Positions 9,085 through 18,202 of a stretch of DNA of 64,000 bases are shown here, piece after piece. Both the position numbers and the translations under genes were made by a program. The DNA is from Roseovarius tolerans (GTDB lineage Bacteria; Pseudomonadota; Alphaproteobacteria; Rhodobacterales; Rhodobacteraceae), in NCBI RefSeq assembly GCF_900109855.1, contig NZ_FOBO01000001.1, positions 62,001 through 126,000 on the forward strand, read 5' to 3'. Positions within the stretch are counted from its first letter, which is position 1. Every line of letters starts with the position of its first letter. The notes under the pieces were generated by a model. The model was not told the origin of the DNA. It saw only the letters and a program-made list of their open reading frames with translations, and made no database searches.

Positions 9085-10014
9085 ATGTGCGGAATTGTCG
9101 GGCTTTTTCTGAAGGACGAGGCGCTTGAACCGCGGCTTGGATCGATGTTGACGGACATGCTGATCACCATGACGGATCGTGGCCCCGACAGCGCCGGCAT
9201 CGCCATATACGGTGCCGACAATCCGGCGGTGTCAAAGCTGACGGTCCAGTCGGACACGCCCGATCAGGCCTTCGCCACGCTGGAGGCGGATCTTGGGGCC
9301 GCGCTCGGGCTCGATGTGCGGCTGCGTCGCAAGGACACTCATGCGGTTCTCGAACTCCCGCGCGGGCAACTTGCCGAAGCTGCTGCCGCGCTCGCCGGGA
9401 TAAACCCCGATATCCGGGTGATGTCGTCGGGCGATACGGTCGAGATCTACAAGGAGGTCGGTCTGCCCACCGAGGTCGCCGAGCGGTTCGACCTGCGCGC
9501 CATGTCCGGCACGCACGGCATCGGCCATACCCGCATGGCGACCGAGTCGCTGGTCACGACCATGGGCGCGCATCCGTTCAACACCGGGCCAGATCAATGC
9601 CTCGTGCATAACGGGTCGCTGTCCAACCACAACCGCCTGCGCCGCAAGCTGCGGCGCGAGGGCATGCATATCGAGACCGAGAACGATACCGAGGTCGGCG
9701 CGGCCTACCTGACATGGCGCATGCAGAACGGGGCGACGCTGGGCGAGGCGCTGGAAGGCTCGCTGATCGATCTCGACGGTTTCTTCACCTTTGTTTTCGG
9801 CACCAAGGACGGGTTCGGCGTGGTGCGCGACCCGATTGCCTGCAAACCCGCCGTGATGGCGGAAACCGATCAATATGTGGCCTTCGGCTCCGAATACCGC
9901 GCATTGGTGAACCTGCCGGGCATCGAGCAGGCGCGCGTGTGGGAACCGGAACCCGCGACCGTCTATTTCTGGAGCCACGGTGACACCTCCACCCCAACGG
10001 AAAAGGCCGCGTAA
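9085..10014 (+). CDS. glxB: Class II glutamine amidotransferase, GlxB / N-methylglutamate synthase subunit A
   Basis: The 309-residue protein is the glutaminase part of a split glutamate synthase-like enzyme. It begins MCGIVGLF, and class II amidotransferases need this cysteine at the mature N-terminus, which fixes the start at ATG 9085 (GGAG lies 9 bases upstream) rather than at more upstream codons. DRGPDSAGIAIYG is the expected following block. With glxC and glxD it makes up the three-part enzyme that, in methylamine-using bacteria, is N-methylglutamate synthase (MgsABC). The lengths of the three products fit that family. Whether methylamine is the true substrate here is inference. Confidence 0.88.
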   Translation: MCGIVGLFLKDEALEPRLGSMLTDMLITMTDRGPDSAGIAIYGADNPAVSKLTVQSDTPDQAFATLEADLGAALGLDVRLRRKDTHAVLELPRGQLAEAAAALAGINPDIRVMSSGDTVEIYKEVGLPTEVAERFDLRAMSGTHGIGHTRMATESLVTTMGAHPFNTGPDQCLVHNGSLSNHNRLRRKLRREGMHIETENDTEVGAAYLTWRMQNGATLGEALEGSLIDLDGFFTFVFGTKDGFGVVRDPIACKPAVMAETDQYVAFGSEYRALVNLPGIEQARVWEPEPATVYFWSHGDTSTPTEKAA

Positions 10015-10015
10015 G

Positions 10016-10693
10016 ATGCAGATCATCGACATGGCAGTCACGCCGCTGCGTGATTTGAACGCCACGCTTCAGGCGCAGGCCGGGGCGACCAACGGCACTG
10101 CCTGGGATATCGAGAACCCGCGCGGCAGCCACGCGATTGCCGTCGGTCTCGACGCACCCATCGAGGTCACCGTCAAAGGCTCCACCGGCTATTACTGCGC
10201 GGGGATGAACAAGCAGGCGACGGTCAATGTCCGGGGCTCTGTCGGGCCGGGGGTGGCCGAGAACATGATGTCGGGCACGGTCGTGATCGACGGCGACGCC
10301 TCGCAATATGCCGGGGCCACCGGCCATGGCGGCACGCTGGTGATCAAAGGCAATGCGTCGTCGCGCTGTGGCATCTCGATGAAGGGCATCGACATCATAG
10401 TGCATGGCAATGTCGGGCATATGTCGGCCTTCATGGCGCAATCGGGCAATCTTGTCGTCTGCGGCGATGCGGGTGATGCGCTGGGCGACTCGATCTATGA
10501 GGCGCGGCTCTTCGTGCGCGGATCCGTCAAGTCGCTGGGAGCCGACTGTGTCGAGAAGGACATGCGCCCGGAGCATGTCGCGCTGTTGGCTGATCTTCTC
10601 GAACGCGGCGGGTGCGATGCCAGACCCGAGGAGTTCAGGCGCTACGGGTCGGCCCGGCAACTCTACAATTTCAACATCGACAACGCGTATTGA
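10016..10693 (+). CDS. glxC: GlxC / N-methylglutamate synthase subunit B (GXGXG domain)
   Basis: This 225-residue protein corresponds to the C-terminal right-handed beta-helix (GXGXG) domain of the glutamate synthase large subunit, here a separate polypeptide. Repeating glycine-rich turns are visible (ENMMSGTVVIDGDAS, GATGHGGTLVIKGNAS, KGIDIIVHGNVGHMS). It starts at ATG 10016, one base after the glxB stop. It has no catalytic residue of its own; it shapes the ammonia channel and holds the other subunits together. Confidence 0.88.
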   Translation: MQIIDMAVTPLRDLNATLQAQAGATNGTAWDIENPRGSHAIAVGLDAPIEVTVKGSTGYYCAGMNKQATVNVRGSVGPGVAENMMSGTVVIDGDASQYAGATGHGGTLVIKGNASSRCGISMKGIDIIVHGNVGHMSAFMAQSGNLVVCGDAGDALGDSIYEARLFVRGSVKSLGADCVEKDMRPEHVALLADLLERGGCDARPEEFRRYGSARQLYNFNIDNAY

Positions 10694-10703
10694 GGTGGCT
10701 GCC

Positions 10704-12047
10704 ATGAAAGACGATCACAGCGGCGCCCCGCGCACCCCGCCCATTCAATCAGCCACGTTCAGCCAGAGCGTGAACGCCGAGATACGCCGCGCGGCGGCCA
10801 CCGGTATCTACGACATTCGCGGTGGCGGTGCGAAACGCAAGGTGCCGCATTTCGACGACCTGCTTTTTCTTGGGGCGTCGATCTCTCGCTATCCGCTCGA
10901 AGGCTACCGCGAGGCCTGCGACACCTCGGTGACGCTTGGCACGCGCCATGCCCGCAACCCAGTAGAACTCGACATTCCCATCACCATCGCAGGCATGTCA
11001 TTCGGCGCGCTTTCGGGTGCCGCGAAAGAGGCGCTTGGCCGGGGGGCCACGCTTGCGGGCACCTCGACCACCACAGGCGACGGCGGCATGACGCCAGAGG
11101 AACGGGGCCACTCAAAGACGCTGGTCTACCAGTACCTGCCGTCGCGCTACGGCATGAACCCCGATGACCTGCGCAAGGCGGATGCCATCGAGGTCGTGGT
11201 CGGGCAGGGCGCGAAACCCGGCGGCGGGGGCATGCTGCTGGGGCAGAAGATCACCGACCGCGTCGCAGAGATGCGCAATCTGCCCAAGGGCATCGACCAG
11301 CGTTCGGCCTGCCGCCACCCCGACTGGACGGGGCCGGACGACCTTGAGATCAAGATCCTGGAGTTGCGCGAGATTACCGGCTGGCGTGTTCCGATCTACA
11401 TCAAGATCGGGGGTGCGCGGCCCTATTTCGACACCACGCTGGCGGTCAAGGCGGGCGCAGATGTGGTCGTTCTCGACGGGATGCAGGGCGGCACGGCGGC
11501 CACGCAGGACGTGTTCATCGAACATGTCGGCATGCCGACACTCGCCTGTATCCGCGAGGCCGTCCGCGCGTTGGAAGATCTTGGCATGCACCGTGAGGTC
11601 CAGTTGATCGTCTCGGGCGGTGTCCGCAGCGGGGCGGATGTCGCCAAGTGCATGGCGCTTGGGGCGGATGCGGTCTCGATCGGCACGGCGGCGCTGATCG
11701 CGCTCGGCGACAACGATCCCAAATGGGAAGACGAGTACCGCGAACTCGGCACCACCGCCGGGGCCTATGACGACTGGCACGAAGGCAATGACCCGGCGGG
11801 CATCAGCACGCAGAACCCGGAGCTTGCCGCGCGGCTCGATCCGGTCGAGGGCGGGCGGCGGTTGCGCAACTACCTCAAGGTGATGACCCTCGAGGCCCAG
11901 ACCATCGCGCGCGCCTGCGGCAAGAACAGGCTGCAGAACCTCGAGCCCGAGGACCTCTGCGCGCTCACGATGGAAGCGGCGGCGATGGCAAAGGTGCCGT
12001 TGGCCGGAACCGATTGGTGGCCCGGCAAGCCCGGCCCGGCATTCTAG
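10704..12047 (+). CDS. glxD: GlxD / N-methylglutamate synthase subunit C (FMN domain)
   Basis: The 447-residue protein matches the FMN-binding synthase domain of glutamate synthase. The barrel contains ITIAGMSFGALS at the N-terminal side, IKIGGARPYFDT, VVVLDGMQGGTAA and VSGGVRSGADVAKCMALGADAVSIGTAAL, which form the FMN phosphate site. The start ATG 10704 has a GAGGTGG site 6 bases upstream. With glxB and glxC it completes the three-part enzyme. An intrinsic terminator lies just after the stop, before glnT. Confidence 0.88.
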   Translation: MKDDHSGAPRTPPIQSATFSQSVNAEIRRAAATGIYDIRGGGAKRKVPHFDDLLFLGASISRYPLEGYREACDTSVTLGTRHARNPVELDIPITIAGMSFGALSGAAKEALGRGATLAGTSTTTGDGGMTPEERGHSKTLVYQYLPSRYGMNPDDLRKADAIEVVVGQGAKPGGGGMLLGQKITDRVAEMRNLPKGIDQRSACRHPDWTGPDDLEIKILELREITGWRVPIYIKIGGARPYFDTTLAVKAGADVVVLDGMQGGTAATQDVFIEHVGMPTLACIREAVRALEDLGMHREVQLIVSGGVRSGADVAKCMALGADAVSIGTAALIALGDNDPKWEDEYRELGTTAGAYDDWHEGNDPAGISTQNPELAARLDPVEGGRRLRNYLKVMTLEAQTIARACGKNRLQNLEPEDLCALTMEAAAMAKVPLAGTDWWPGKPGPAF

Positions 12048-12059
12048 GAGACCTCCGAA

Positions 12060-12086
12060 GGCGCGGCACCGATGCTGCGCCTTTTT
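12060..12086 (+). terminator. Intrinsic terminator between glxD and glnT
   Basis: GGCGCGGC and GCTGCGCC form an 8-bp stem (one G-T pair) around ACCGAT, followed directly by TTTTTC. It lies 12 bases after the glxD stop and only 33 bases before the glnT start, leaving little space for a separate glnT promoter. It may work as an attenuator or set a lower glnT level. Confidence 0.7.
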
Positions 12087-12119
12087 CAATTCGATGACAG
12101 ACAACAGGGAACAGAGCGC

Positions 12120-13448
12120 ATGACCATGGATCTCGCCAAATTCGCCACCGACACGGGCGTCAAGTATTTCATGATTTCCTTCACCGATCTCTTCGGCGGC
12201 CAACGCGCCAAGATGGTCCCGGCGCAGGCCATCGCGGACATGCAGGAAGACGGTGCCGGGTTTGCCGGGTTCGCCACTTGGCTCGACATGACACCGGCGC
12301 ATCCTGACATGCTGGCCCTTCCAGACCCGTCCACGGTCATCCAGTTGCCGTGGAAGCCGGAGGTGGCATGGGTCGCCGCGAATTGCGTGATGGAGGGCGA
12401 GGACGTGGCGCAGGCCCCGCGCAACGTGTTGCGGCGGCTGATTGACGAGGCCGCCCACGAGGGCCTGTACGTCAAGACCGGGGTCGAGGCCGAGTTTTTC
12501 CTGCTGACACCCGAGGGTGACCGGATCAGCGACCCGTTCGATACCGCCGAAAAGCCGTGCTACGACCAGCAGGCGGTGATGCGCCGCTATGACGTGGTAC
12601 GAGAGATCTGCGACTACATGCTTGATCTCGGCTGGGGCCCGTACCAGACCGACCACGAGGATGCGAACGGCCAGTTCGAGATGAACTGGGAATTCGACGA
12701 CGCGCTCAAGACCGCCGACAAGCATTCCTTCTTCAAGTTCATGGTCAAGTCGGTGGCCGAGAGCCATGGCTTTCGCGCCACCTTCATGCCCAAGCCCGTC
12801 GAAGGGCTGACCGGCAATGGCTGCCATGTCCATGTCTCGGTCTGGGACGCGCCCGGAGACGCGGCGGCGACCAATGTCTTTGCCGGTGACGGTGACGGCC
12901 CGACGGGCGAGGTCGGCCTGTCGGAGCGCGGCAAGCATTTCCTCGGCGGGATCATGAAACACGCCAGCGCTCTGGCGGCGATCACCAACCCGACAGTCAA
13001 CAGCTACAAGCGCATCAATGCGCCGCGCACCTCGTCCGGGGCAACTTGGGCCCCCAACAGCGTCACCTGGACCGGCAACAACCGCACCCACATGGTGCGC
13101 GTTCCCGGCCCCGGCCGGTTCGAGTTGCGCCTGGCCGATGGCGCGGCCAACCCGTATCTGCTGCAGGCGGTGATCATCGCGGCGGGGCTGTCGGGGTTGC
13201 GGACGCAGGCGGACCCGGGCAAGCGCCATGACATCGACATGTATGCCGAAGGCCACAAGGTGCGCGGCGCGCCCAGCCTGCCGCTCAACATGCTCGACGC
13301 GCTGCGCGCCTATGACAAGGACAAGGCATTGAAGGCGGCGATGGGTGAGGCGTTTGCTTCTGCGTTCCTGACCCTAAAGATGCAGGAATGGAACGCCTAT
13401 GTGTCGCATTTCACCCAATGGGAAAAGGACAACACGCTGGACATCTGA
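12120..13448 (+). CDS. glnT: Type III glutamine synthetase-like enzyme, GlnT / candidate gamma-glutamylmethylamide synthetase
   Basis: The 442-residue protein belongs to the glutamine synthetase superfamily. VEAEFFLLTP gives the metal-binding glutamate of the N-terminal side, GNGCHVHVSV the ATP/metal block, and RVPGPGRFELRLADGAANPYL the C-terminal substrate block. The size and the company of glxBCD match GlnT/GmaS proteins, which join glutamate to ammonia or methylamine using ATP. GmaS would make gamma-glutamylmethylamide, then used by the GlxBCD-type synthase. The start is ATG 12120 with an AGGGAACAG site; ATG 12126 is also possible. N-methylglutamate dehydrogenase genes, usual partners, are not found nearby. 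Confidence 0.85.
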   Translation: MTMDLAKFATDTGVKYFMISFTDLFGGQRAKMVPAQAIADMQEDGAGFAGFATWLDMTPAHPDMLALPDPSTVIQLPWKPEVAWVAANCVMEGEDVAQAPRNVLRRLIDEAAHEGLYVKTGVEAEFFLLTPEGDRISDPFDTAEKPCYDQQAVMRRYDVVREICDYMLDLGWGPYQTDHEDANGQFEMNWEFDDALKTADKHSFFKFMVKSVAESHGFRATFMPKPVEGLTGNGCHVHVSVWDAPGDAAATNVFAGDGDGPTGEVGLSERGKHFLGGIMKHASALAAITNPTVNSYKRINAPRTSSGATWAPNSVTWTGNNRTHMVRVPGPGRFELRLADGAANPYLLQAVIIAAGLSGLRTQADPGKRHDIDMYAEGHKVRGAPSLPLNMLDALRAYDKDKALKAAMGEAFASAFLTLKMQEWNAYVSHFTQWEKDNTLDI

Positions 13449-13625
13449 GCGGGCGAGGGGCGCGTTTGCACCAATGGCAATGTCGTCTTCAAGCTAGCGT
13501 CCGATTGCCCGAACGCCACCGTCTTCCTGTCTTTCTGCGGGGTGGGGTGGAAGGGCAGGTGCCGTGTGCGTATGATGTGCACAGTGGGTCTGTTTCAAAT
13601 ACGCGCGGTCCCGAGGAGATCTTTA

Positions 13626-14633
13626 ATGCCCAACAACGCAGCCACCGCGGCCGCGCGCCTGTCCTGTGCCCCTATGATGGATTGGACCGACAGGCATTGT
13701 CGGTACTTGCACCGGCTGCTCAGTCGGCATGTGTTGCTCTACACCGAGATGGTGACTGCGCCCGCGCTGGTGCGTGGCGGTGCGTTGCATCTGCTTGAGC
13801 ACAGCGCGGAGGAGCATCCCGTGGCTTTGCAGCTTGGGGGCTCTGACCCAGCGGAGTTGGCGCGGGCGGCGCGGTTTGGGGCGCAGGCGGGTTATGCCGA
13901 GATCAACCTTAATTGCGGCTGTCCGTCGGACCGGGTGCAATCGGGCACGTTTGGCGCGATTCTCATGCAGGATCCGGGGCTTGTGGCGCAATGCGTGGCG
14001 GCGATGCGGGATGTGGTCGATGTGGATGTGACCGTGAAATGCCGGATCGGGGTCGATGATCAGAACCCCGAGGCGGTGCTGCCGGAATTCCTGTCGCGGA
14101 TCGTGGCGGCGGGTTGTGAGCGGGTGCAAATCCATGCGCGCAAGGCATGGCTGCAGGGGCTCAGCCCCAAGGAGAACCGCGATATTCCGCCGCTCGATTA
14201 CGATCTGGTGCAGCGGATGAAGATGCTTTTCCCGAACTTGCATATCTCGATCAACGGCGGAATTACCAATCTGGATCAGGCGGTTGACCTGTTGGACGCA
14301 GGTCTTGACGGGGTCATGGTGGGGCGCGCGGCCTATCATCAACCCGTCGATATCCTCTGTTCGGCGGACCGGCGGATCTTTGGCGCAAAGGGACCTGACA
14401 GCACTGCGGAAGGGGCGGTGCGCGCCATGCTCCCCTATATCGAGTCGCATCTGTCCAACGGTGGCAGGCTGAACCAGGTCACGCGGCACATGTTGGGGCT
14501 GTTTGCTGGGCGGCCCGGGGCACGGGGCTGGCGCAGGACGTTGTCGGAAGGGGCGACGCGGCCCGATGCGGGGCCGGAACTGGTGGAACGCGCGCTGTCG
14601 GACATCGAGGCGGCCGCGCGGGTGACGGCATGA
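13626..14633 (+). CDS. dusA: tRNA-dihydrouridine synthase DusA
   Basis: This flavin enzyme reduces uridines of the tRNA D-loop (U20/U20a for DusA). The 335-residue protein opens with LSCAPMMDWTDRHCR, holds NLNCGCPSDRVQSG with the catalytic cysteine (about residue 98), the FMN-binding stretches IHARKAWLQGLSPKENR and INGGITNL, and VMVGRAAY. The KAWLxGLSPKENR block is characteristic of DusA. The start ATG 13626 has GAGGAGA seven bases upstream. It converges on dnaB with only 18 bases between the stops. The 177 bases before it show no gene. Confidence 0.93.
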   Translation: MPNNAATAAARLSCAPMMDWTDRHCRYLHRLLSRHVLLYTEMVTAPALVRGGALHLLEHSAEEHPVALQLGGSDPAELARAARFGAQAGYAEINLNCGCPSDRVQSGTFGAILMQDPGLVAQCVAAMRDVVDVDVTVKCRIGVDDQNPEAVLPEFLSRIVAAGCERVQIHARKAWLQGLSPKENRDIPPLDYDLVQRMKMLFPNLHISINGGITNLDQAVDLLDAGLDGVMVGRAAYHQPVDILCSADRRIFGAKGPDSTAEGAVRAMLPYIESHLSNGGRLNQVTRHMLGLFAGRPGARGWRRTLSEGATRPDAGPELVERALSDIEAAARVTA

Positions 14634-14651
14634 CGATGGTCCGTTGAGGCC

Positions 14652-16139
14652 TCAGAATTCCGCGCCGCCGCCCTGTTGCCATGGTTTCACGAGATTGCCG
14701 AACCGGGTGAATTGCGACTCGAAGCTGAGCTCGACCGTGCCGATGGGACCGTGCCGCTGCTTGCCGATGATCACCTCGGCCTTGCCGTGCAGACGCGACA
14801 TGGCTTCCTGCCATTCGGCCATCTTTTCCATCTCGTGATCACCGGGCTTTTCGCGCTCCTTATAATACTCTTCTCGGAACACGAACATCACCACGTCGGC
14901 GTCCTGTTCGATCGAGCCGGATTCGCGCAGGTCCGACAGTTGCGGGCGCTTGTCCTCGCGGCTTTCGACCTGGCGGGAGAGCTGCGACAGGGCCAGTACC
15001 GGAATGTCGAGTTCCTTGGCGATCGCCTTGAGACCCATGGAAATTTCGCCGATTTCCTGCACGCGGTTCTCGGAGGTGCCGCGCACCAGTTGAAGGTAGT
15101 CGACGATCAGCAGGTCGAGCCCGTGGGTGCGCTTGAGGCGGCGGGCGCGGGCGGCGAGTTGCGAGATCGGGATCGCCGCAGTGTCGTCGATGAAGAGGGG
15201 GCAGGATTCGAGCGATTTGGCGGCCTCGACGAAGCGGCGGAATTCTTCCTCGTCCATGTCGCCCTGACGGATTTTGTGCGAGGAAATCTCGGACGCTTCG
15301 GCCAGAATCCGGCCTGCCAATTGTTCGGCGCTCATTTCCAGTGAGAAAAATCCGACGACGCCGCCATCCACGGCGCCCTGCGTGCCGTCGGGCCGGGTGC
15401 CTTTCTTGTAGGCGCGGGCGACGTTGAAGGCGATGTTGGTGGCGAGCGAGGTCTTGCCCATCGAGGGACGCCCGGCGAGGATCAGCAGGTCGGACTTGTG
15501 CAACCCGCCCAGCTTGCCATCCATGTCGAGCAGGCCGGTGGAGACGCCCGCGAGCCCGCCTTCGCGCTGATAGGCCGCGTTGGCGACATTCACTGCGTCG
15601 GTTACGGCCTTGAGAAAGCTTTGAAAACCGGATTCGGATTGTCCCTGCTCGGCCAATTGGTAGAGCTTTTGTTCTGCCTCTACGATCTGGTCCTTGGGCT
15701 CGCTGTCGACATGGACGCGGGCGGCCTTGCCTGCGATGTCATGGCCGAGCGCGATCAGTTCGCGCCGGATCGCGAGATCATAGATCATCTGCGCATAGTC
15801 ACGCGCGGCATAGGTCGAGATCGCGGCACCGGCGAGTTTCACAAGATAATTCGCGCCGCCGAGTTCCTGCAGCCCCTCATCTTCTTCGAGAAAGGCGCGC
15901 AGGGTGACTGGCGAGGCAAGATTATTCTTGGCGATGCGCGCGGCGGCGGTCTCGTAGATGCGGGCATGGACGGGGTCGTAGAAATGTTGCGGGCCGATGA
16001 TGGCAGCGATGCGGTCATAGACATCGTTATTGGTCAGGATCGCGCCGAGGATCTGTTGCTCTGCCTCGATCGAATGCGGCATCGTCTCGGCGGCCTGAAT
16101 CTCGGTGCCGGTTGGATTGAATACGCTGACCTCGTTCAT
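14652..16139 (-). CDS. dnaB: Replicative DNA helicase DnaB
   Basis: DnaB is the hexameric 5'-3' helicase of the replication fork. The 495-residue protein has the N-terminal primase-interacting domain (PHSIEAEQQILGAIL), a linker, and the RecA-like C-terminal domain with Walker A GRPSMGKT (about residues 223-230), ESCPLFIDDT and YLQLVRG. SDLRESGSIEQDADVV is the arginine-finger region. No intein interrupts it. I place the start at ATG 16139 (MNEVSVFN) behind AGGGACAG; an upstream ATG would add 22 residues not typical of the family. Confidence 0.95.
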   Translation of the reverse strand: MNEVSVFNPTGTEIQAAETMPHSIEAEQQILGAILTNNDVYDRIAAIIGPQHFYDPVHARIYETAAARIAKNNLASPVTLRAFLEEDEGLQELGGANYLVKLAGAAISTYAARDYAQMIYDLAIRRELIALGHDIAGKAARVHVDSEPKDQIVEAEQKLYQLAEQGQSESGFQSFLKAVTDAVNVANAAYQREGGLAGVSTGLLDMDGKLGGLHKSDLLILAGRPSMGKTSLATNIAFNVARAYKKGTRPDGTQGAVDGGVVGFFSLEMSAEQLAGRILAEASEISSHKIRQGDMDEEEFRRFVEAAKSLESCPLFIDDTAAIPISQLAARARRLKRTHGLDLLIVDYLQLVRGTSENRVQEIGEISMGLKAIAKELDIPVLALSQLSRQVESREDKRPQLSDLRESGSIEQDADVVMFVFREEYYKEREKPGDHEMEKMAEWQEAMSRLHGKAEVIIGKQRHGPIGTVELSFESQFTRFGNLVKPWQQGGGAEF

Positions 16140-16342
16140 GCCTGCTGTCCCTGTCGTCTTTGTCTTTTTGGCGTTCGGGTGTTCTAAGCCAAAGCCCGCG
16201 CGCATGCCACATGTATAAGCCTGTGGATGGTTGCCGGGATAACCCTCTGAATAAGCCGCCCCTGCCTGTTCGCGCCCCGCATTCTGTGGTGCGCGCCTGT
16301 TATACTACCATATCTGGAGGGCGATTTCGATTCGCGATGCAG

Positions 16343-16352
16343 GTTATCCACC
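16343..16352 (+). promoter_or_regulatory. DnaA-box-like sequence upstream of dnaB
   Basis: GTTATCCACC contains an 8-of-9 match to the DnaA box TTATCCACA in the 229-base gap between pyrE and dnaB. A single box in a dnaB promoter region could give DnaA-linked control, but a chance occurrence is possible. Confidence 0.25.
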
Positions 16353-16368
16353 GCGTCGGAACAGGATT

Positions 16369-17046
16369 TTATTTCTTGTTTGCTTCCTGCCACTTACGGG
16401 GATCACGCAGAAATTCCTCGACCTGATCGAGGGTGTCGGCGTTGATTGATCCCTGATCGCGGGCCTCTGCCAGCACGTCCCACCAGGTGCACAGATGATG
16501 CAGGGCGACACCGTGATCGCCGAGGGTTTTCTCGGTCTCGGGGAAGATGCCGTAATAGAAGATCACGGCGGTGTGCCCGCAACTCGCCCCGGTTTCGCGG
16601 ATGGCATCGACAAAGCTGAGCTTCGAGCCGCCATCTGTGGTGAGGTCCTCCACCAGAAGCACCCGTTGTCCCTCGCTCATCGCGCCTTCGATGCGGGCGT
16701 TGCGACCGTAACCCTTGGGCTTCTTGCGCACATAGGTCATCGGCAGGGCCATGCGTTCGGCCACCAATGCGGCAAAGGGAATGCCCGCTGTTTCGCCGCC
16801 CGCGATGTTGTCGAACGCTTCGAAGCCTGCCTCGCGCATCACGGTGACGGTGAGAAAATCCATCAAGGTGCTGCGGATGCGCGGGTAGGAGATCAGCCTG
16901 CGGCAGTCGATATAGGTGGGCGAGGGCAGGCCCGAGGCCAGCGTGAAGGGCTCGTCCGCATTGAAATGCACCGCGCCGATTTCGAGCAGCATGCGGGCGG
17001 TGAGGCGGGCGATTTCGGCTTTGGGCGGGTAGGTGGCGGGGATCAT
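16369..17046 (-). CDS. pyrE: Orotate phosphoribosyltransferase PyrE
   Basis: PyrE converts orotate and PRPP to orotidine 5'-phosphate in pyrimidine synthesis. The 225-residue protein has the PRPP-binding signature [15 protein letters not shown], the flexible catalytic loop region [17 protein letters not shown], and [17 protein letters not shown]. The ATG 17046 start fits the family. It follows pyrC on the same strand with a 76-base spacer that carries a copy of a dispersed repeat. Confidence 0.95.
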   Translation of the reverse strand: MIPATYPPKAEIARLTARMLLEIGAVHFNADEPFTLASGLPSPTYIDCRRLISYPRIRSTLMDFLTVTVMREAGFEAFDNIAGGETAGIPFAALVAERMALPMTYVRKKPKGYGRNARIEGAMSEGQRVLLVEDLTTDGGSKLSFVDAIRETGASCGHTAVIFYYGIFPETEKTLGDHGVALHHLCTWWDVLAEARDQGSINADTLDQVEEFLRDPRKWQEANKK

Positions 17047-17080
17047 GGCGTGGTCCTTGGGTTGGGCGGTGCGCCGAAGA

Positions 17081-17121
17081 GATTTGATGCCTCCGGCGGG
17101 AATATTTTGGGCAAGATGAAG
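17081..17121 (+). repeat. Dispersed operon-internal repeat, copy 1
   Basis: This spacer between pyrC and pyrE contains GGCGGGAATATTTTGGGCAA followed by GATGAAG. The same core recurs in the coxS-coxL spacer (24160-24213), inverted in the MoxR-VWA spacer (20270-20320), and inverted in the spacer at 44746-44775. Confidence 0.6.
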
Positions 17122-17122
17122 A

Positions 17123-18160
17123 TCAGCTCACCTGCCAGTGCAGCGCAAAGCCGGGGTCGAATACGGTGACGGGGCCGTCCTCTGTTTCGATCTTGTCAGG
17201 ATAGATGACCGCGTCGCCCTTGGTGAGGGTGATCTGCGCATCGTTCGCAGGCAGGCCATAGAAGGCAGGGCCGTTGAGCGACGTGAAGCTTTCGAGCCGG
17301 TCAAGTGCGCGTTCTTCCTCGAACACATGGGCGAGGATCGACATGGTGTTGGAGGCGGTGAAGCAGCCTGCGCAACCGCAGGCGCTTTCCTTCAGGGGGT
17401 CGGTATGCGGCGCGCTGTCGGTGCCGAGGAAAAACTGCCCGTCGCCCGACGTGGCGGCGGCGCGCAGGGCGAGGCGGTGTTCCTCGCGCTTGGCCACAGG
17501 CAGGCAGTAGTAATGCGGCTTGATCCCGCCCACGAGGATGTGGTTGCGGTTGATCACCAGGTGATGGGTGGTGATGGTGGCAGCGAGATCGCGGTCGTTC
17601 GCCTTGACATAGTCTACACCGTCCCGCGTCGTGATATGTTCCATGACCACGCGCAGCCCCGGCGTGGCCCGGCGGACCGGATCGAGCACACGGTCGATGA
17701 ACACCGCTTCGCGGTCGAAGATGTCGATATCCGCATCGGTCACCTCGCCATGCACGCAGAGCGGCAGGCCGATCTCGGCCATTTTTTCGAACACCGGCCG
17801 CACCTTGTCAAAGTCGCGCACGCCCGAGGCGGAGTTGGTGGTGGCCCCTGCGGGGTAGAGTTTGACCGCCGATATGAGGCCGCTCGCGTGGGCGGCGGCG
17901 ACGTCATCGGGGTCGGTCTGCTCTGTGAGGTAGAGCGTCATCAGGGGGGTGAAATCCGCGCCATCAGGCAGCGCCGCCATGATCCGGTCGCGATAGGCAT
18001 GGGCGTCATGGGACGTGACCACCGGCGGCACGAGATTGGGCATGATGATGGCGCGGGCGAAATGGCGGGCGCTTTCGGGCAGGACGGCGCGCAGCATCGC
18101 GCCATCGCGCAGGTGCAGGTGCCAGTCGTCGGGATGGCGGAGGGTCAGGGTCTGTGTCAT
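17123..18160 (-). CDS. pyrC: Dihydroorotase PyrC
   Basis: PyrC closes carbamoyl aspartate to dihydroorotate. The 345-residue length and sequence fit the class II (E. coli PyrC-like) amidohydrolases. [13 protein letters not shown] gives the first metal-binding Hx[10 protein letters not shown] the histidine of the second metal, VMEHITTRD another metal ligand region, and [14 protein letters not shown] the catalytic aspartate with following histidine. It is transcribed ahead of pyrE. Confidence 0.95.
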   Translation of the reverse strand: MTQTLTLRHPDDWHLHLRDGAMLRAVLPESARHFARAIIMPNLVPPVVTSHDAHAYRDRIMAALPDGADFTPLMTLYLTEQTDPDDVAAAHASGLISAVKLYPAGATTNSASGVRDFDKVRPVFEKMAEIGLPLCVHGEVTDADIDIFDREAVFIDRVLDPVRRATPGLRVVMEHITTRDGVDYVKANDRDLAATITTHHLVINRNHILVGGIKPHYYCLPVAKREEHRLALRAAATSGDGQFFLGTDSAPHTDPLKESACGCAGCFTASNTMSILAHVFEEERALDRLESFTSLNGPAFYGLPANDAQITLTKGDAVIYPDKIETEDGPVTVFDPGFALHWQVS

Positions 18161-18202
18161 GGCCCATGCGCATACACAATCGCGCGCGCCAAGACCAGAG
18201 GG

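Noticed and set aside
11112..13256. Long minus-strand open frame opposite glxD and glnT
   Set aside because: It runs antisense through two clear genes and a terminator; no recognisable domain, a codon-bias artefact.
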